A stretch of 64,000 nt of DNA from an uncultured Chlorobiaceae bacterium (GTDB taxonomy: Bacteria > Bacteroidota > Chlorobiia > Chlorobiales > Chlorobiaceae), in assembly GCA_903928225.1 (NCBI GenBank), contig CAIYPU010000055.1:1-64000 (forward strand). Reading direction: 5' to 3'. Within the stretch, counting starts at the first letter, position 1; each line of letters begins with the position of its first letter. The notes under the pieces are model-generated. The model saw only the letters and a program-made list of their open reading frames with translations, made no database searches and was not told the origin of the DNA. The position numbers were made by a program, and so were the translations under genes. Of this stretch, positions 45,346 to 54,050 are shown in pieces.

Positions 45346-46406
45346 GCTTCCCGTGCCCTGCGGTCAAGGAACTCCCTCACCATACGGCTCACCGTTTCCA
45401 CGTCGATCAGGAAAGCGTCGTGGCCGTATGGTTCCTCAAGGTAGAGCAGCTTCGAGTTCGGCATATATTGCGCCAGTTCCTCCTGTTCTTCCTTCGGATA
45501 GAGCACATCGGAATAGATAGAGAGGATCTCGACCGGCAACTGCAAGGAACGGAGCACCTCCTCGTAGTCTCCCCTGCCCCTGGCAAGGTCATGCATATCC
45601 ATCGCTTTCGTGAGGGCGACATAGGTGTTCGCATCGAAACGCTCAACCAGCTTCCGCCCCTGGTGGTGGAGGTAGCTTTCTGCCTTGAAGGTGTTTCCCT
45701 GCTGGATCTGTCTGCCGAAGCGCTGCTGGAAGTTCTCGAAGCTCCGGTAGCTGCACATCGCCATCATCCTTGCGGCGGCAAGGCCTCTCGAGGGCGGAAG
45801 GTCTTCGGTGTACCAGCCGCTGTTCCAGTCGCGGTCGGCATAGATCGCCTGGCGCTGAGCTTCGCTCTGGGCGATGCACCATGCGGAATGGCGTCCCGAA
45901 GCGCCCATGGGCATGAGCGCCTCGACGACATCGGGATAGAGGAACCCCCACTCGAGTACCTGCATCCCTCCAAGCGAGGCACCTACGGCAAGCTTGACCC
46001 TGTGGATGCCAAGCGAAGCAAGCAGCCTTCGCTGCACGTGCACCATGTCGCGGATGGTGATGAGCGGGAAATCGGGTCCGTAGTTCCGGCCCGTCGCAGG
46101 GTCAAGGGAAACCGGACCCGTCGTTCCGTAACAGCTGCCGAGCACATTGCTGCAGATGATGAAGTCCTTCGTGTCGTCGAAGGCACCACCGGGAGCAAAC
46201 ATGCCTTCCCACCACGAGTCGGCATCAGCGGACCCGGTCAGCGCGTGACAGACAAGAATGACGTTGTCTTGATTGTCGTTGAGCGTCCCCCAGGTCCTGT
46301 AAGCCACGCGAAGTGAGGGAAGGCTGCCTCCAAGTTCGCAGAAATAGGGTTCGTCCGATTCGAAGTATGTTGTCTTTTCCGATAGAAGGCCGGTATATGC
46401 TTTCAT
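45330..46406 (-). CDS. metX: Homoserine O-acetyltransferase
   Basis: Activates homoserine with acetyl-CoA for methionine synthesis. 358 residues of the alpha/beta-hydrolase family: nucleophile serine in [19 protein letters not shown], the conserved [24 protein letters not shown], and the catalytic His/Asp near [11 protein letters not shown]. It follows metY by four bases on the minus strand, so both are controlled by the SAM riboswitch upstream of metY. Its 3' end overlaps serS by 16 bases in a convergent layout. Acetyl versus succinyl specificity is inferred from the family's MetX branch. Confidence 0.94.
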   Translation of the reverse strand: MKAYTGLLSEKTTYFESDEPYFCELGGSLPSLRVAYRTWGTLNDNQDNVILVCHALTGSADADSWWEGMFAPGGAFDDTKDFIICSNVLGSCYGTTGPVSLDPATGRNYGPDFPLITIRDMVHVQRRLLASLGIHRVKLAVGASLGGMQVLEWGFLYPDVVEALMPMGASGRHSAWCIAQSEAQRQAIYADRDWNSGWYTEDLPPSRGLAAARMMAMCSYRSFENFQQRFGRQIQQGNTFKAESYLHHQGRKLVERFDANTYVALTKAMDMHDLARGRGDYEEVLRSLQLPVEILSIYSDVLYPKEEQEELAQYMPNSKLLYLEEPYGHDAFLIDVETVSRMVREFLDRRAREAQTAA

Positions 46407-46410
46407 GCTC

Positions 46411-47727
<1,317 letters not shown>

Positions 47728-47815
47728 CTACCGGTCCCGAAACGCAGGAAACCAACCACTGATGGGTTTGCGGATATGTAAGGAGTGAGGTATGAAAATG
47801 CCGGGGCATGCATAC

Positions 47816-47919
47816 CACCATCTTTCCCGGCATACGCCGGGTGGAATTGGCACCTCTCATTGGGTAATGAAGGTTGCCAAGGCTTCTCAGGGCCAGTCCC
47901 TCCGCCTTTCTGGATGATA
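47816..47919 (-). promoter_or_regulatory. SAM-I (S-box) riboswitch upstream of metY-metX
   Basis: On the minus strand the conserved core is present in order: AGAAAGGCGGAGGGACTGGCCC, GAAGCCTTGGCAACC, GAGGTGCCAATTCC and GGGAAAGATGG. The terminal P1 helix TATCATC/GATGGTG pairs over seven bases with two G-T pairs. Immediately downstream (47792-47819) a hairpin GGTATG...CATACC with inner ATGCC/GGCAT could be part of the expression platform; no clear T tract follows, so control could be at translation or by a weaker terminator. Binding of SAM should lower metYX expression. Confidence 0.9.
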
Positions 47920-48029
47920 GCTGGAAAACAAATAAAAGAACGTTAAGTTCAAGTAACATACGACAGGGAATGCTATTTTACAAGTCGCCTGAATAAAACA
48001 CGTTAGAAAAACCACACTCCGTTCCCGCT

Positions 48030-49361
48030 ATGAAAAGCGCTCGCGAACTGGCCCTCAGGGTCCTCCTGGCCATCGATACCGGCAAATCGAAATCGGACAG
48101 CCTGCTGCACCACGCCCTCGGCGAATCGAAACTGGAACGCAACGAACGTGCGCTTGCCACGGGCATTGTCTACGGTGTGCTCAGGTACCGGCTGCGGCTC
48201 GATTTCATCATCGGCCGTTTCTATCACCACGATTTTTCGAAAGCGGCACCGGTCCTGCAGAACATCCTGAGGATCGGTGCGTTCCAGCTCCTTTACCTCG
48301 ACAAGGTCCCGGGCTGGGCCGCAGTGAACGAAAGTGTAAAACTTGCCCGAAAATACAAGGGCGAACGGATGGCGAAACTCACCAACGGCGTCCTGCGCAA
48401 AATCACTCCCGAAAACATACACATCGAGGAATGGCTTCAGGAAAAAGAGCTTCCGGAACGCTATGCCCTCCTCCACTCCCACCCGCAGTGGCTGGTAGAA
48501 CGATGGCTGAGCACCTTCGGCAGCGAAAAATGCCTCTCCATGCTCGATTACGACAACAGACCTCCCCTGTTCGGGTTCAGGTTGAACCGCCTGAAAACAA
48601 CTGCGGCGGAGTTTTTTTCCAACCCCTCTTTTACAGGCGCTGAGCACGAAGTTTGCCCCCTCGACAATTTCTTCTTCTCGAAGGATTTCAGCAGCTTCGA
48701 AACCGCGGTAAGGGAGGGGCTGCTGTCGGTCCAGAACCCCACCCAGGCCCTTGCCTGCCTCCTCCTGAACCCTTCGCCCGGAAGCACGGTGCTCGACCTG
48801 TGCGCGGCACCCGGCGGAAAATCCGGCATGATGGCGGAAATGATGATGAACACCGGATCAATCACCTCCATCGACCTCTTTGAACAGAAACTGCAGAAAC
48901 TCGCAACCCACGCACAAGCCCTCGGGATTTCGATCATACAGACCAGGGCCGCAGATGCAAGGAGCTTCCGGCCTGAAGTGAAGCCCCGGTTCATCCTGCT
49001 TGACGCACCCTGCTCAGGCAGCGGCGTGCTCGGCCGGAGAGCGGAGCTGAGATGGAAAATCGACGGGAAAATGCTTCGGGAACTTGCAGAGTTGCAGCGG
49101 GAGCTGCTGGAGCATGCCGCAACGATACTCGATGAAGGAGGGGCAATAGTCTATGCCACCTGTTCGGTCGAACCGGAAGAAAATGCCCTTCAGACAGCCT
49201 CGTTCCTCGAAAGGCACCCTGAGTTTGAAATCGATACCGACTGCGGCGGCATTCCCGAACGGTTCAGGAACAGTGCGGAAAAAAACGGATATCTCATCAC
49301 CCTTCCGGGCGATCTGCCTGGATTTGACGGGGGGTTCTGCCAGAAGCTGAGGAAAATCTGA
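48030..49361 (+). CDS. rsmB: 16S rRNA (cytosine-967 C5)-methyltransferase
   Basis: 443 residues. The N-terminal NusB-like RNA-binding domain (about 1-130: ARELALRVLLAIDTGKSKSDSLL, ALATGIVYGVLRYRLRLDFII) precedes the SAM-binding methyltransferase core (VLDLCAAPGGKSGMMAEMM). The two catalytic cysteines are in LDAPCSGSGVLGRRAELRWK and YATCSVEPEENALQ. The RRxELRWK form is typical of RsmB. It modifies 16S rRNA during ribosome assembly. It is divergent from the SAM riboswitch-controlled metY. Confidence 0.94.
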   Translation: MKSARELALRVLLAIDTGKSKSDSLLHHALGESKLERNERALATGIVYGVLRYRLRLDFIIGRFYHHDFSKAAPVLQNILRIGAFQLLYLDKVPGWAAVNESVKLARKYKGERMAKLTNGVLRKITPENIHIEEWLQEKELPERYALLHSHPQWLVERWLSTFGSEKCLSMLDYDNRPPLFGFRLNRLKTTAAEFFSNPSFTGAEHEVCPLDNFFFSKDFSSFETAVREGLLSVQNPTQALACLLLNPSPGSTVLDLCAAPGGKSGMMAEMMMNTGSITSIDLFEQKLQKLATHAQALGISIIQTRAADARSFRPEVKPRFILLDAPCSGSGVLGRRAELRWKIDGKMLRELAELQRELLEHAATILDEGGAIVYATCSVEPEENALQTASFLERHPEFEIDTDCGGIPERFRNSAEKNGYLITLPGDLPGFDGGFCQKLRKI

Positions 49362-49384
49362 CTGATCGGTCGGATCGGGCCGAT
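49357..49384. repeat. GACTGATCGG-type repeat copy at the rsmB 3' end
   Basis: TGACTGATCGGTCGGATCGG followed by GCCGAT spans the rsmB stop codon. It belongs to a local family of CTGATYGG/TCGGATC words that recurs at 49843-49876, 50031-50056, 50282-50328 and 50749-50763. Confidence 0.65.
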
Positions 49385-49385
49385 T

Positions 49386-49832
49386 TCACTCGTTGCCTGC
49401 AATATCCTCGTCCCACAAATCCGGCCGGGTCCTGATGAATTCGCTCATAAGCTTAATACAGGGCTCATCCTGGAGCAACGCGACTTCGACGCCATGTTCC
49501 TGCAGGAACTGGATATTCCCCCGGAAATTCCTGTCCTCTCCCACGACCACGCGCCTGATGCCGAACTGCACGATCGTACCGGAACACATCATGCAGGGAG
49601 AGAGTGTCGTATAGAGGGTGACGTCTTCATACCGGCCCCTCCTTCCGGCCTTTCGGATGCAGTCCATTTCGCCATGCGAGACAGGATCACCGTCCTGAAC
49701 GCGCCGGTTGTGCCCTGAAGCGATAACGCGGCCATTTTCAACCATGACCGCGCCAACGGGGACACCCCCCTCTTCAAAACTTTTCCTGGCCTCCTCCAAC
49801 GCCAGCCTCATATAATCGCTGTCGGTGTTCAT
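49386..49832 (-). CDS. Cytosine/nucleoside deaminase, yeast Fcy1-like
   Basis: 148 residues of the zinc cytidine/deoxycytidylate deaminase fold: the zinc histidine and catalytic glutamate are in VSHGEMDCIRKAG (HGE) and the zinc cysteines in LSPCMMCSGTIVQFG (PCXXC). The SGHNRRVQDGDPVSHGEM start, TLYTTLSPCXMC, VVVGEDRNF and the C-terminal RPDLWDEDI closely follow yeast cytosine deaminase from memory, including its final DWFEDI-type tail that closes the active site. It may therefore convert cytosine to uracil rather than acting on tRNA like TadA. It is followed by rsmB on the opposite strand. Confidence 0.78.
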   Translation of the reverse strand: MNTDSDYMRLALEEARKSFEEGGVPVGAVMVENGRVIASGHNRRVQDGDPVSHGEMDCIRKAGRRGRYEDVTLYTTLSPCMMCSGTIVQFGIRRVVVGEDRNFRGNIQFLQEHGVEVALLQDEPCIKLMSEFIRTRPDLWDEDIAGNE

Positions 49833-49842
49833 GGTTTTTTCC

Positions 49843-49876
49843 CTGATTGGGCCGGTTGGTCCGATTGGTCTGATCC
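49843..49876. repeat. GACTGATCGG-type repeat copy between deaminase and four-helix gene
   Basis: Reads CTGATTGGGCCGGTTGGTCC and then GATTGGTCTGATCC. Alternating TGATTGG, TTGGTCC and GGTCTGATC words match the repeat family found around it. Confidence 0.6.
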
Positions 49877-49902
49877 TTCATGATAAAAATACCATGAAAA
49901 CC

Positions 49903-50673
49903 TCAGACTTCAACACTACCGCTGCATTCAGGATAACCGGTACAGCCAAAGAACTGCCTGCCTGCGCTTTTGCCTTTCCGCACCGTACGCAATACCATCG
50001 TTTTGCCGCATTTCGGACAAAGAGGAGGAGGATCGGACTGATTGGACTGATCGGGCATATCCTGTTTCTTTCTGTTCCGTTCTGCAAGACGTGCTGCTGA
50101 AAGCTGCTCGCTATAACTCCCGTCTTCGATGAACTCCCGTTCAAGAGCTTCAATCTGCCGGTCGAGAAGCCAGTTTGCCTGGTGGATCAGGCATATGATG
50201 GCATTTGCCCTGATCGAAGGTTCCGCTTGTTCTATCCAGCGCGTATAGAGTGAATAGTGTTTATCGTCGGAGTTCCGCGTGGCTGACTGATCTGTCCGAT
50301 TGAACTGATCGATCTTGTCGGACTGATTTTCGGCGCGAACCTTTCTCACCTCCAAGGCTTCCGGCGCATCGTATGCCCATTGCGGCAGGCTCCGATGGCG
50401 CAAATAATCCTCATAATCGAGCAGCAGTTCTTCAAGGCTGGATCTGGCGACATGTACCAGTCTCAGCTCCGTCTGCGATGAGACCGATGAAGCCCTGCTA
50501 CCCTCTGCAATGCTCTGCCGGCCGCTTCGGGCTGCCTGGATCATCTGGTCGCACATACGCGACCGCGCATCAAGGTATTTTTCACAAAACCGCCACGTCG
50601 CATCGTAAATGACCGTTGCCATCTGGAAACTCCTCAGTTCACGATAACCTCCTCCGGGTCTGATCCTTCCCAT
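49903..50673 (-). CDS. Four-helix-bundle protein with zinc-ribbon tail, carrying repeat-derived inserts
   Basis: 256 residues. The N-terminal half matches the four-helix-bundle family related to 23S rRNA intervening-sequence proteins: YRELRSFQMATVIYDATWRFCEKYLDARSRMCDQMIQAARSGRQSIAEGSRASSVSSQTELRLVHVARSSLEELLLDYEDYL. The C-terminus is a topoisomerase-type C4 zinc finger (CPKCGKTMVLRTVRKGK...FFGCTGYPECSG). Two intervening low-complexity stretches, NQSDKIDQFNRTDQS (about residue 115-130) and PDQSNQSDPPP (about 208-218), are translated copies of the GACTGATCGG repeat that also flanks the gene. Function is unknown; the fold suggests nucleic-acid binding. Confidence 0.75.
   Translation of the reverse strand: MGRIRPGGGYRELRSFQMATVIYDATWRFCEKYLDARSRMCDQMIQAARSGRQSIAEGSRASSVSSQTELRLVHVARSSLEELLLDYEDYLRHRSLPQWAYDAPEALEVRKVRAENQSDKIDQFNRTDQSATRNSDDKHYSLYTRWIEQAEPSIRANAIICLIHQANWLLDRQIEALEREFIEDGSYSEQLSAARLAERNRKKQDMPDQSNQSDPPPLCPKCGKTMVLRTVRKGKSAGRQFFGCTGYPECSGSVEV
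50031..50056. repeat. GACTGATCGG-type repeat copy inside the four-helix gene (C-terminal)
   Basis: GATCGGACTGATTGGACTGA then TCGGGC, in frame with the gene, so that it encodes Gln-Ser-Asn-Gln-Ser-Asp-type sequence just before the zinc finger. Confidence 0.7.
50282..50328. repeat. GACTGATCGG-type repeat copy inside the four-helix gene (middle)
   Basis: GCTGACTGATCTGTCCGATT, then GAACTGATCGATCTTGTCGG and ACTGAT. It encodes the NQSDKIDQFNRTDQS insert without breaking the frame. Confidence 0.7.
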
Positions 50674-50748
50674 GCCCTCTCCGATGTTTTATTGTCAATG
50701 CTGCACCTTTCAATATTACGCTATTTTTTCGTATCATAAAAATCAACT

Positions 50749-50763
50749 TGACCGATCCGACCT
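50749..50763. repeat. Short partial copy of the GACTGATCGG-type repeat
   Basis: TTGACCGATCCGACC (the complementary orientation of GGTCGGATCGGTCAA) in the gap before xerD; it is the weakest member of the group. Confidence 0.45.
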
Positions 50764-50810
50764 ATTTTTGTCGTATCTTTCCTTTTTAAACGCCCGCACC
50801 TTGCAGCCAT

Positions 50811-51719
50811 ATGCCTGAACCCGCTTCCATAAAGGTGCTTGACAGCTTCCTGGACTACCTTTCCATCGAACGGAACTTTTCGGAAAACACCAGGCTCTCC
50901 TACCGGAACGATCTCGAACGTTACCTGTGCTTCATGCAGGACCGGCAGAAAGCGCTTGCGGACATCATGCCGGCCCATGTCCAGGAGTTCATTTCCGGGT
51001 TGCACTCCGCCGGGCTCGAGGCCAGTTCACTCGCGCGAAATGTTTCCGCCATCCGCTCCTTCCATAAATTTCTTTCAAGAGAGAAAATACTCGATGCCAA
51101 CCCTGCCGATAACCTGCACCAGCCGAAACAGTCGCGCTATCTCCCTGCAGTCCTGTCGCAGGAAGAGACATTGCGGGTCCTCGATGCACCCATGAAACAG
51201 GAACCTCGCGGGAAATTCGACCTCAGGGACAAAGCGGTCCTCGAGATCCTTTATGCAACCGGGATACGGGTAAGCGAGCTGGTTGAGCTGCGATTGCAGA
51301 ACCTTTTTTTCGATGCCGGTTTTGCGAGGATTTTCGGCAAAGGCTCGAAAGAACGGCTCGTTCCGGTAGGACGCTCCGCAATCGAATGGACGACACGCTA
51401 TGTCAGCGAGCAACGCATCTCGCTCACTTCGCGTGATTCCGAAGATTATATTTTTCTGAACGCACGGGGAAATAAACTGTCACGAATGGCCATATTCAAC
51501 ATCGTGCGGCAGTACGCATCCGGCGCAGGAATAACAAAAGAGATCAGCCCGCACACCTTCCGCCACACGTTCGCCACCCACCTGCTCGAAGGAGGGGCTG
51601 ACCTTCGTTCGGTGCAGGAGATGCTCGGGCACAGCTCGATCAGCACTACGCAGATTTACACCCACATCGACAGGTCCTTCATCAAGGAAGTGCACAGGAC
51701 CTTCCATCCGAGGGGCTGA
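50811..51719 (+). CDS. xerD: Tyrosine recombinase XerC/XerD
   Basis: 302 residues, standard for Xer enzymes that resolve chromosome dimers at dif. The N-terminal SAM-like core-binding domain (about 5-95: LDSFLDYLSIERNFSENTRLSYRNDLERYL) precedes the catalytic domain with Arg in YATGIRVSELVELRL, Lys in GKGSKERLVP, HTFRHTFATHLLEGGADLRSVQEMLGHSSISTTQIYTHID (His-X2-Arg, His, and the nucleophile Tyr in QIYTH). All catalytic residues are present. Xer-family assignment is certain; D rather than C is a family guess. No att site or cargo genes suggest it is an integron or phage integrase. Confidence 0.92.
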   Translation: MPEPASIKVLDSFLDYLSIERNFSENTRLSYRNDLERYLCFMQDRQKALADIMPAHVQEFISGLHSAGLEASSLARNVSAIRSFHKFLSREKILDANPADNLHQPKQSRYLPAVLSQEETLRVLDAPMKQEPRGKFDLRDKAVLEILYATGIRVSELVELRLQNLFFDAGFARIFGKGSKERLVPVGRSAIEWTTRYVSEQRISLTSRDSEDYIFLNARGNKLSRMAIFNIVRQYASGAGITKEISPHTFRHTFATHLLEGGADLRSVQEMLGHSSISTTQIYTHIDRSFIKEVHRTFHPRG

Positions 51720-51728
51720 AATCCGGGA

Positions 51729-52217
51729 TCAGATAACCCAGGTATCCTGGCGTTCCATGATCAGCTTTTTCCTGTCATGGCTCTCCATTTCGATCCTGAA
51801 CGCTTCGAGGCTCAAATTGATATCCGCAAAAAAGAAAACCAGTGTTCCACTCAGACAGAACATGCTCGCCGTGAAAATTGCAGCGATGAGCATCGGAAGG
51901 TCAAGGTCGGCAAGTGCACTGAAAAACAGCAGGATGATCAGGACCGAAGCGCCGAAACAGGTCATGCACGCAAGCAGGATCGCCGTCCTGATATATCTCG
52001 CCCGTTTCCAGAGAATGGCGACCTCCCTGTTTATCCTCAGGACATACTGCTCCGGCTTTGATTCGAGGTCATCGAGAAGGGCCCGCGAACGGTCGATGAT
52101 CCGCCCGAGCCTGTTTGTCATGGTGAGAAGAAGAAGACCGAGGCCCGAAATAAGGATCATCGGGCCGATCGAAGTCTGAAGCACAGGGACGATCTCCCTG
52201 AAGGTATGGATGGACAT
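51729..52217 (-). CDS. DUF2721-family membrane protein
   Basis: 162 residues from the ATG at 52217 (MSIHTFREIVPVLQTSIGPMILISGLGLLLLTMTNRLGRIIDRSRAL), which starts the family's conserved N-terminus; a frame back to 52316 is not needed. Three membrane helices: about 15-33, 80-105 (AILLACMTCFGASVLIILLFF) and 112-135 (MLIAAIFTASMFCLSGTLVFFFADI). The LGRIIDRSRALLDDLES segment between the first two is typical of DUF2721. Function is unknown. It converges on xerD with a nine-base gap. Confidence 0.85.
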   Translation of the reverse strand: MSIHTFREIVPVLQTSIGPMILISGLGLLLLTMTNRLGRIIDRSRALLDDLESKPEQYVLRINREVAILWKRARYIRTAILLACMTCFGASVLIILLFFSALADLDLPMLIAAIFTASMFCLSGTLVFFFADINLSLEAFRIEMESHDRKKLIMERQDTWVI

Positions 52218-52368
52218 GAAACGCTCTTTATTGATATCCTGATCTGTTCTACACATCACGTGCAACGAAGTGCGCACCGTAACGATCAAAAATAGCAATA
52301 CATAACTAACGGGCAACCCCGGAATGATGTTTTTGCAAAAAAGATACTGATCTCCGGACGGGCTCTTT

Positions 52369-53772
52369 TCACCTTTTCAGAGAAGCCAGATCGATAATTT
52401 CCCCCGCCTGGGGAATCGTGGCGCTCAGGCCAAGCTTTTCCACAATTTTCTCTCTGAAAATTTTCTTGACCTCCTCATCGCCATGCACCACATAAACCGC
52501 GGGATTGCTGCGGAAACCACCCAGCCATCGCAAGAGGTCATCCTGGTCGCCATGGGCAGACAATCCCCCGATGGTATGCAGGGTTGCCCTGACCGGTAAT
52601 GACGTTCCGTGTATCGTCACCTGTTCTGCACCTTCGACAAGCTGCCTGCCGAGTGTGCCTTCCGCCTGGTACCCGGTGATGATCACCGAACATTCCGGGC
52701 GGCTGATGTTATGCTTGAGATGGTGCAGGACCCGTCCTCCATTGCACATGCCGCTTCCTGCAATGATGATCGCGCCGGTCCTGATGGAATTGATCGCCTG
52801 CGACTGGTCAACCCTCGAAGTCATGTGCAGGTTTTTAAGCAACGGCCTCCCTTTGTGACCGTTCCGGAACAACAGGGCTTCCTCGTCATAGAGTTCCGGA
52901 TAGTCCCGGTAGATCCGGCTTGCCTCGATGGCCATGGGGCTGTCGAGGAAGATCTGCCAGCGTTCGAGGTTCCATGCTTCGAAATTTTGGGCGAAAAGAT
53001 AGAGCAGTTCCTGGCTTCTGCCGATGGCAAATGCCGGGATCAGGATATTGCCGCACCTGTCGCATGCCGAACCGATGATCCCACCGATTTCTGCAAGGGT
53101 CTCGGAGAGTTCCCGGTGAAGCCTGTCCCCATAGGTACTTTCGACAATCACCGCATCCGCTTCGTCGATTGCGTCAGGATCTTTCAGGATCGGGCTGCCG
53201 TACTGGCCAAGATCGCCGCTGAATACGAGCTTTCTCGTTGCTCCCCCTTCTTCGATCCATACTTCGACACATGCGGAGCCGAGAATATGCCCCGCGTCCT
53301 GGAAACGGACCGAAATGCCCGGAAGAATCTCCTTTTTCACATGGTAGGGCATCCCGGAAAGCGTTTCAAGCGCCCGGAGGGCGTCCTCGCGCGTGTAGAG
53401 CGGCTCGGCATGCAGGTCCTTGCGCGTTTCGGGCTTCTTCCTGCGGTAGGCGGCATCGCTCTCGGCAAGCGATGCCGAATCAAGCAACAGCACTCTGCAC
53501 AGGTCAATTGTCGCCTGCTGCGTATAGACAGGCCCTCTGAATCCGTGTTTGACAAGCAGCGGCAGGCGTCCGGAATGGTCGATATGGCCATGGCTGAGGA
53601 CTACGCCATCAAGCGATGAGGGATCGAAGGGAAATGAGGAGCGGTTGAGGGCTTCCTCCTCTTTCTTACCCTGGATAAGTCCGCAATCGAGGAGGAGAGT
53701 GCGACCGGCTGCCCTGAGAATATGGCAGGAACCGGTAACTCTCTGTGTCGCGCCGTAAAACTGAAGTTCCAT
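52369..53772 (-). CDS. Metallo-beta-lactamase/beta-CASP RNA-processing exonuclease-like protein
   Basis: 467 residues from the ATG at 53772 (MELQFYGATQRVTGSCHI), with GGGAG six bases upstream; the longer frame from 53808 lacks this. The MBL zinc motif is VVLSHGHIDHSGRLPLLVKHGF and the beta-CASP domain holds LIPAFAIGRSQELLYLFAQ, GSGMCNGGRVLHHLKHNISRPECSVIITGYQAEGTLGRQL and the final HGDEEVKKIFREKI-like motif C. This matches the CPSF73/YsaA-like single-protein group without an RNase J C-terminal domain. It probably degrades or trims RNA. Confidence 0.92.
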   Translation of the reverse strand: MELQFYGATQRVTGSCHILRAAGRTLLLDCGLIQGKKEEEALNRSSFPFDPSSLDGVVLSHGHIDHSGRLPLLVKHGFRGPVYTQQATIDLCRVLLLDSASLAESDAAYRRKKPETRKDLHAEPLYTREDALRALETLSGMPYHVKKEILPGISVRFQDAGHILGSACVEVWIEEGGATRKLVFSGDLGQYGSPILKDPDAIDEADAVIVESTYGDRLHRELSETLAEIGGIIGSACDRCGNILIPAFAIGRSQELLYLFAQNFEAWNLERWQIFLDSPMAIEASRIYRDYPELYDEEALLFRNGHKGRPLLKNLHMTSRVDQSQAINSIRTGAIIIAGSGMCNGGRVLHHLKHNISRPECSVIITGYQAEGTLGRQLVEGAEQVTIHGTSLPVRATLHTIGGLSAHGDQDDLLRWLGGFRSNPAVYVVHGDEEVKKIFREKIVEKLGLSATIPQAGEIIDLASLKR

Positions 53773-53958
53773 AGTTGACTCCCTGTCTTCCTGATTAGCT
53801 TTTGCCAACGATGAGCAAGCCTTATTGCCGGATACAGGAATGCCTCAGTACTTCCGAAACCGGCATTTTCATTACTGAAATATAAAGATTAAAACAGTCG
53901 ATGACGCAGGGGGCCGGATCGTCGAATGAGACCGGAAAGAAAACCTGTGAAAATAAAC

Positions 53959-53984
53959 AAAAAAAAAAGGGGAGATAAATCCCC
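53959..53984 (-). terminator. Terminator of the deaD transcript
   Basis: On the minus strand GGGGA and TCCCC (with a six-base loop) are followed by ten T. It lies about 65 bases past the helicase stop codon. Confidence 0.85.
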
Positions 53985-54050
53985 CCGTCATGAACAACTT
54001 TCAACGGACAATACCGTATCGGGAAATGAAATTGCGCAGCCTTTAAAAGT

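Noticed and set aside
50811-51719. Phage or genomic-island integrase
   Set aside because: Size and motifs are those of XerC/D, and no attachment-site duplication, tRNA or phage gene is adjacent.
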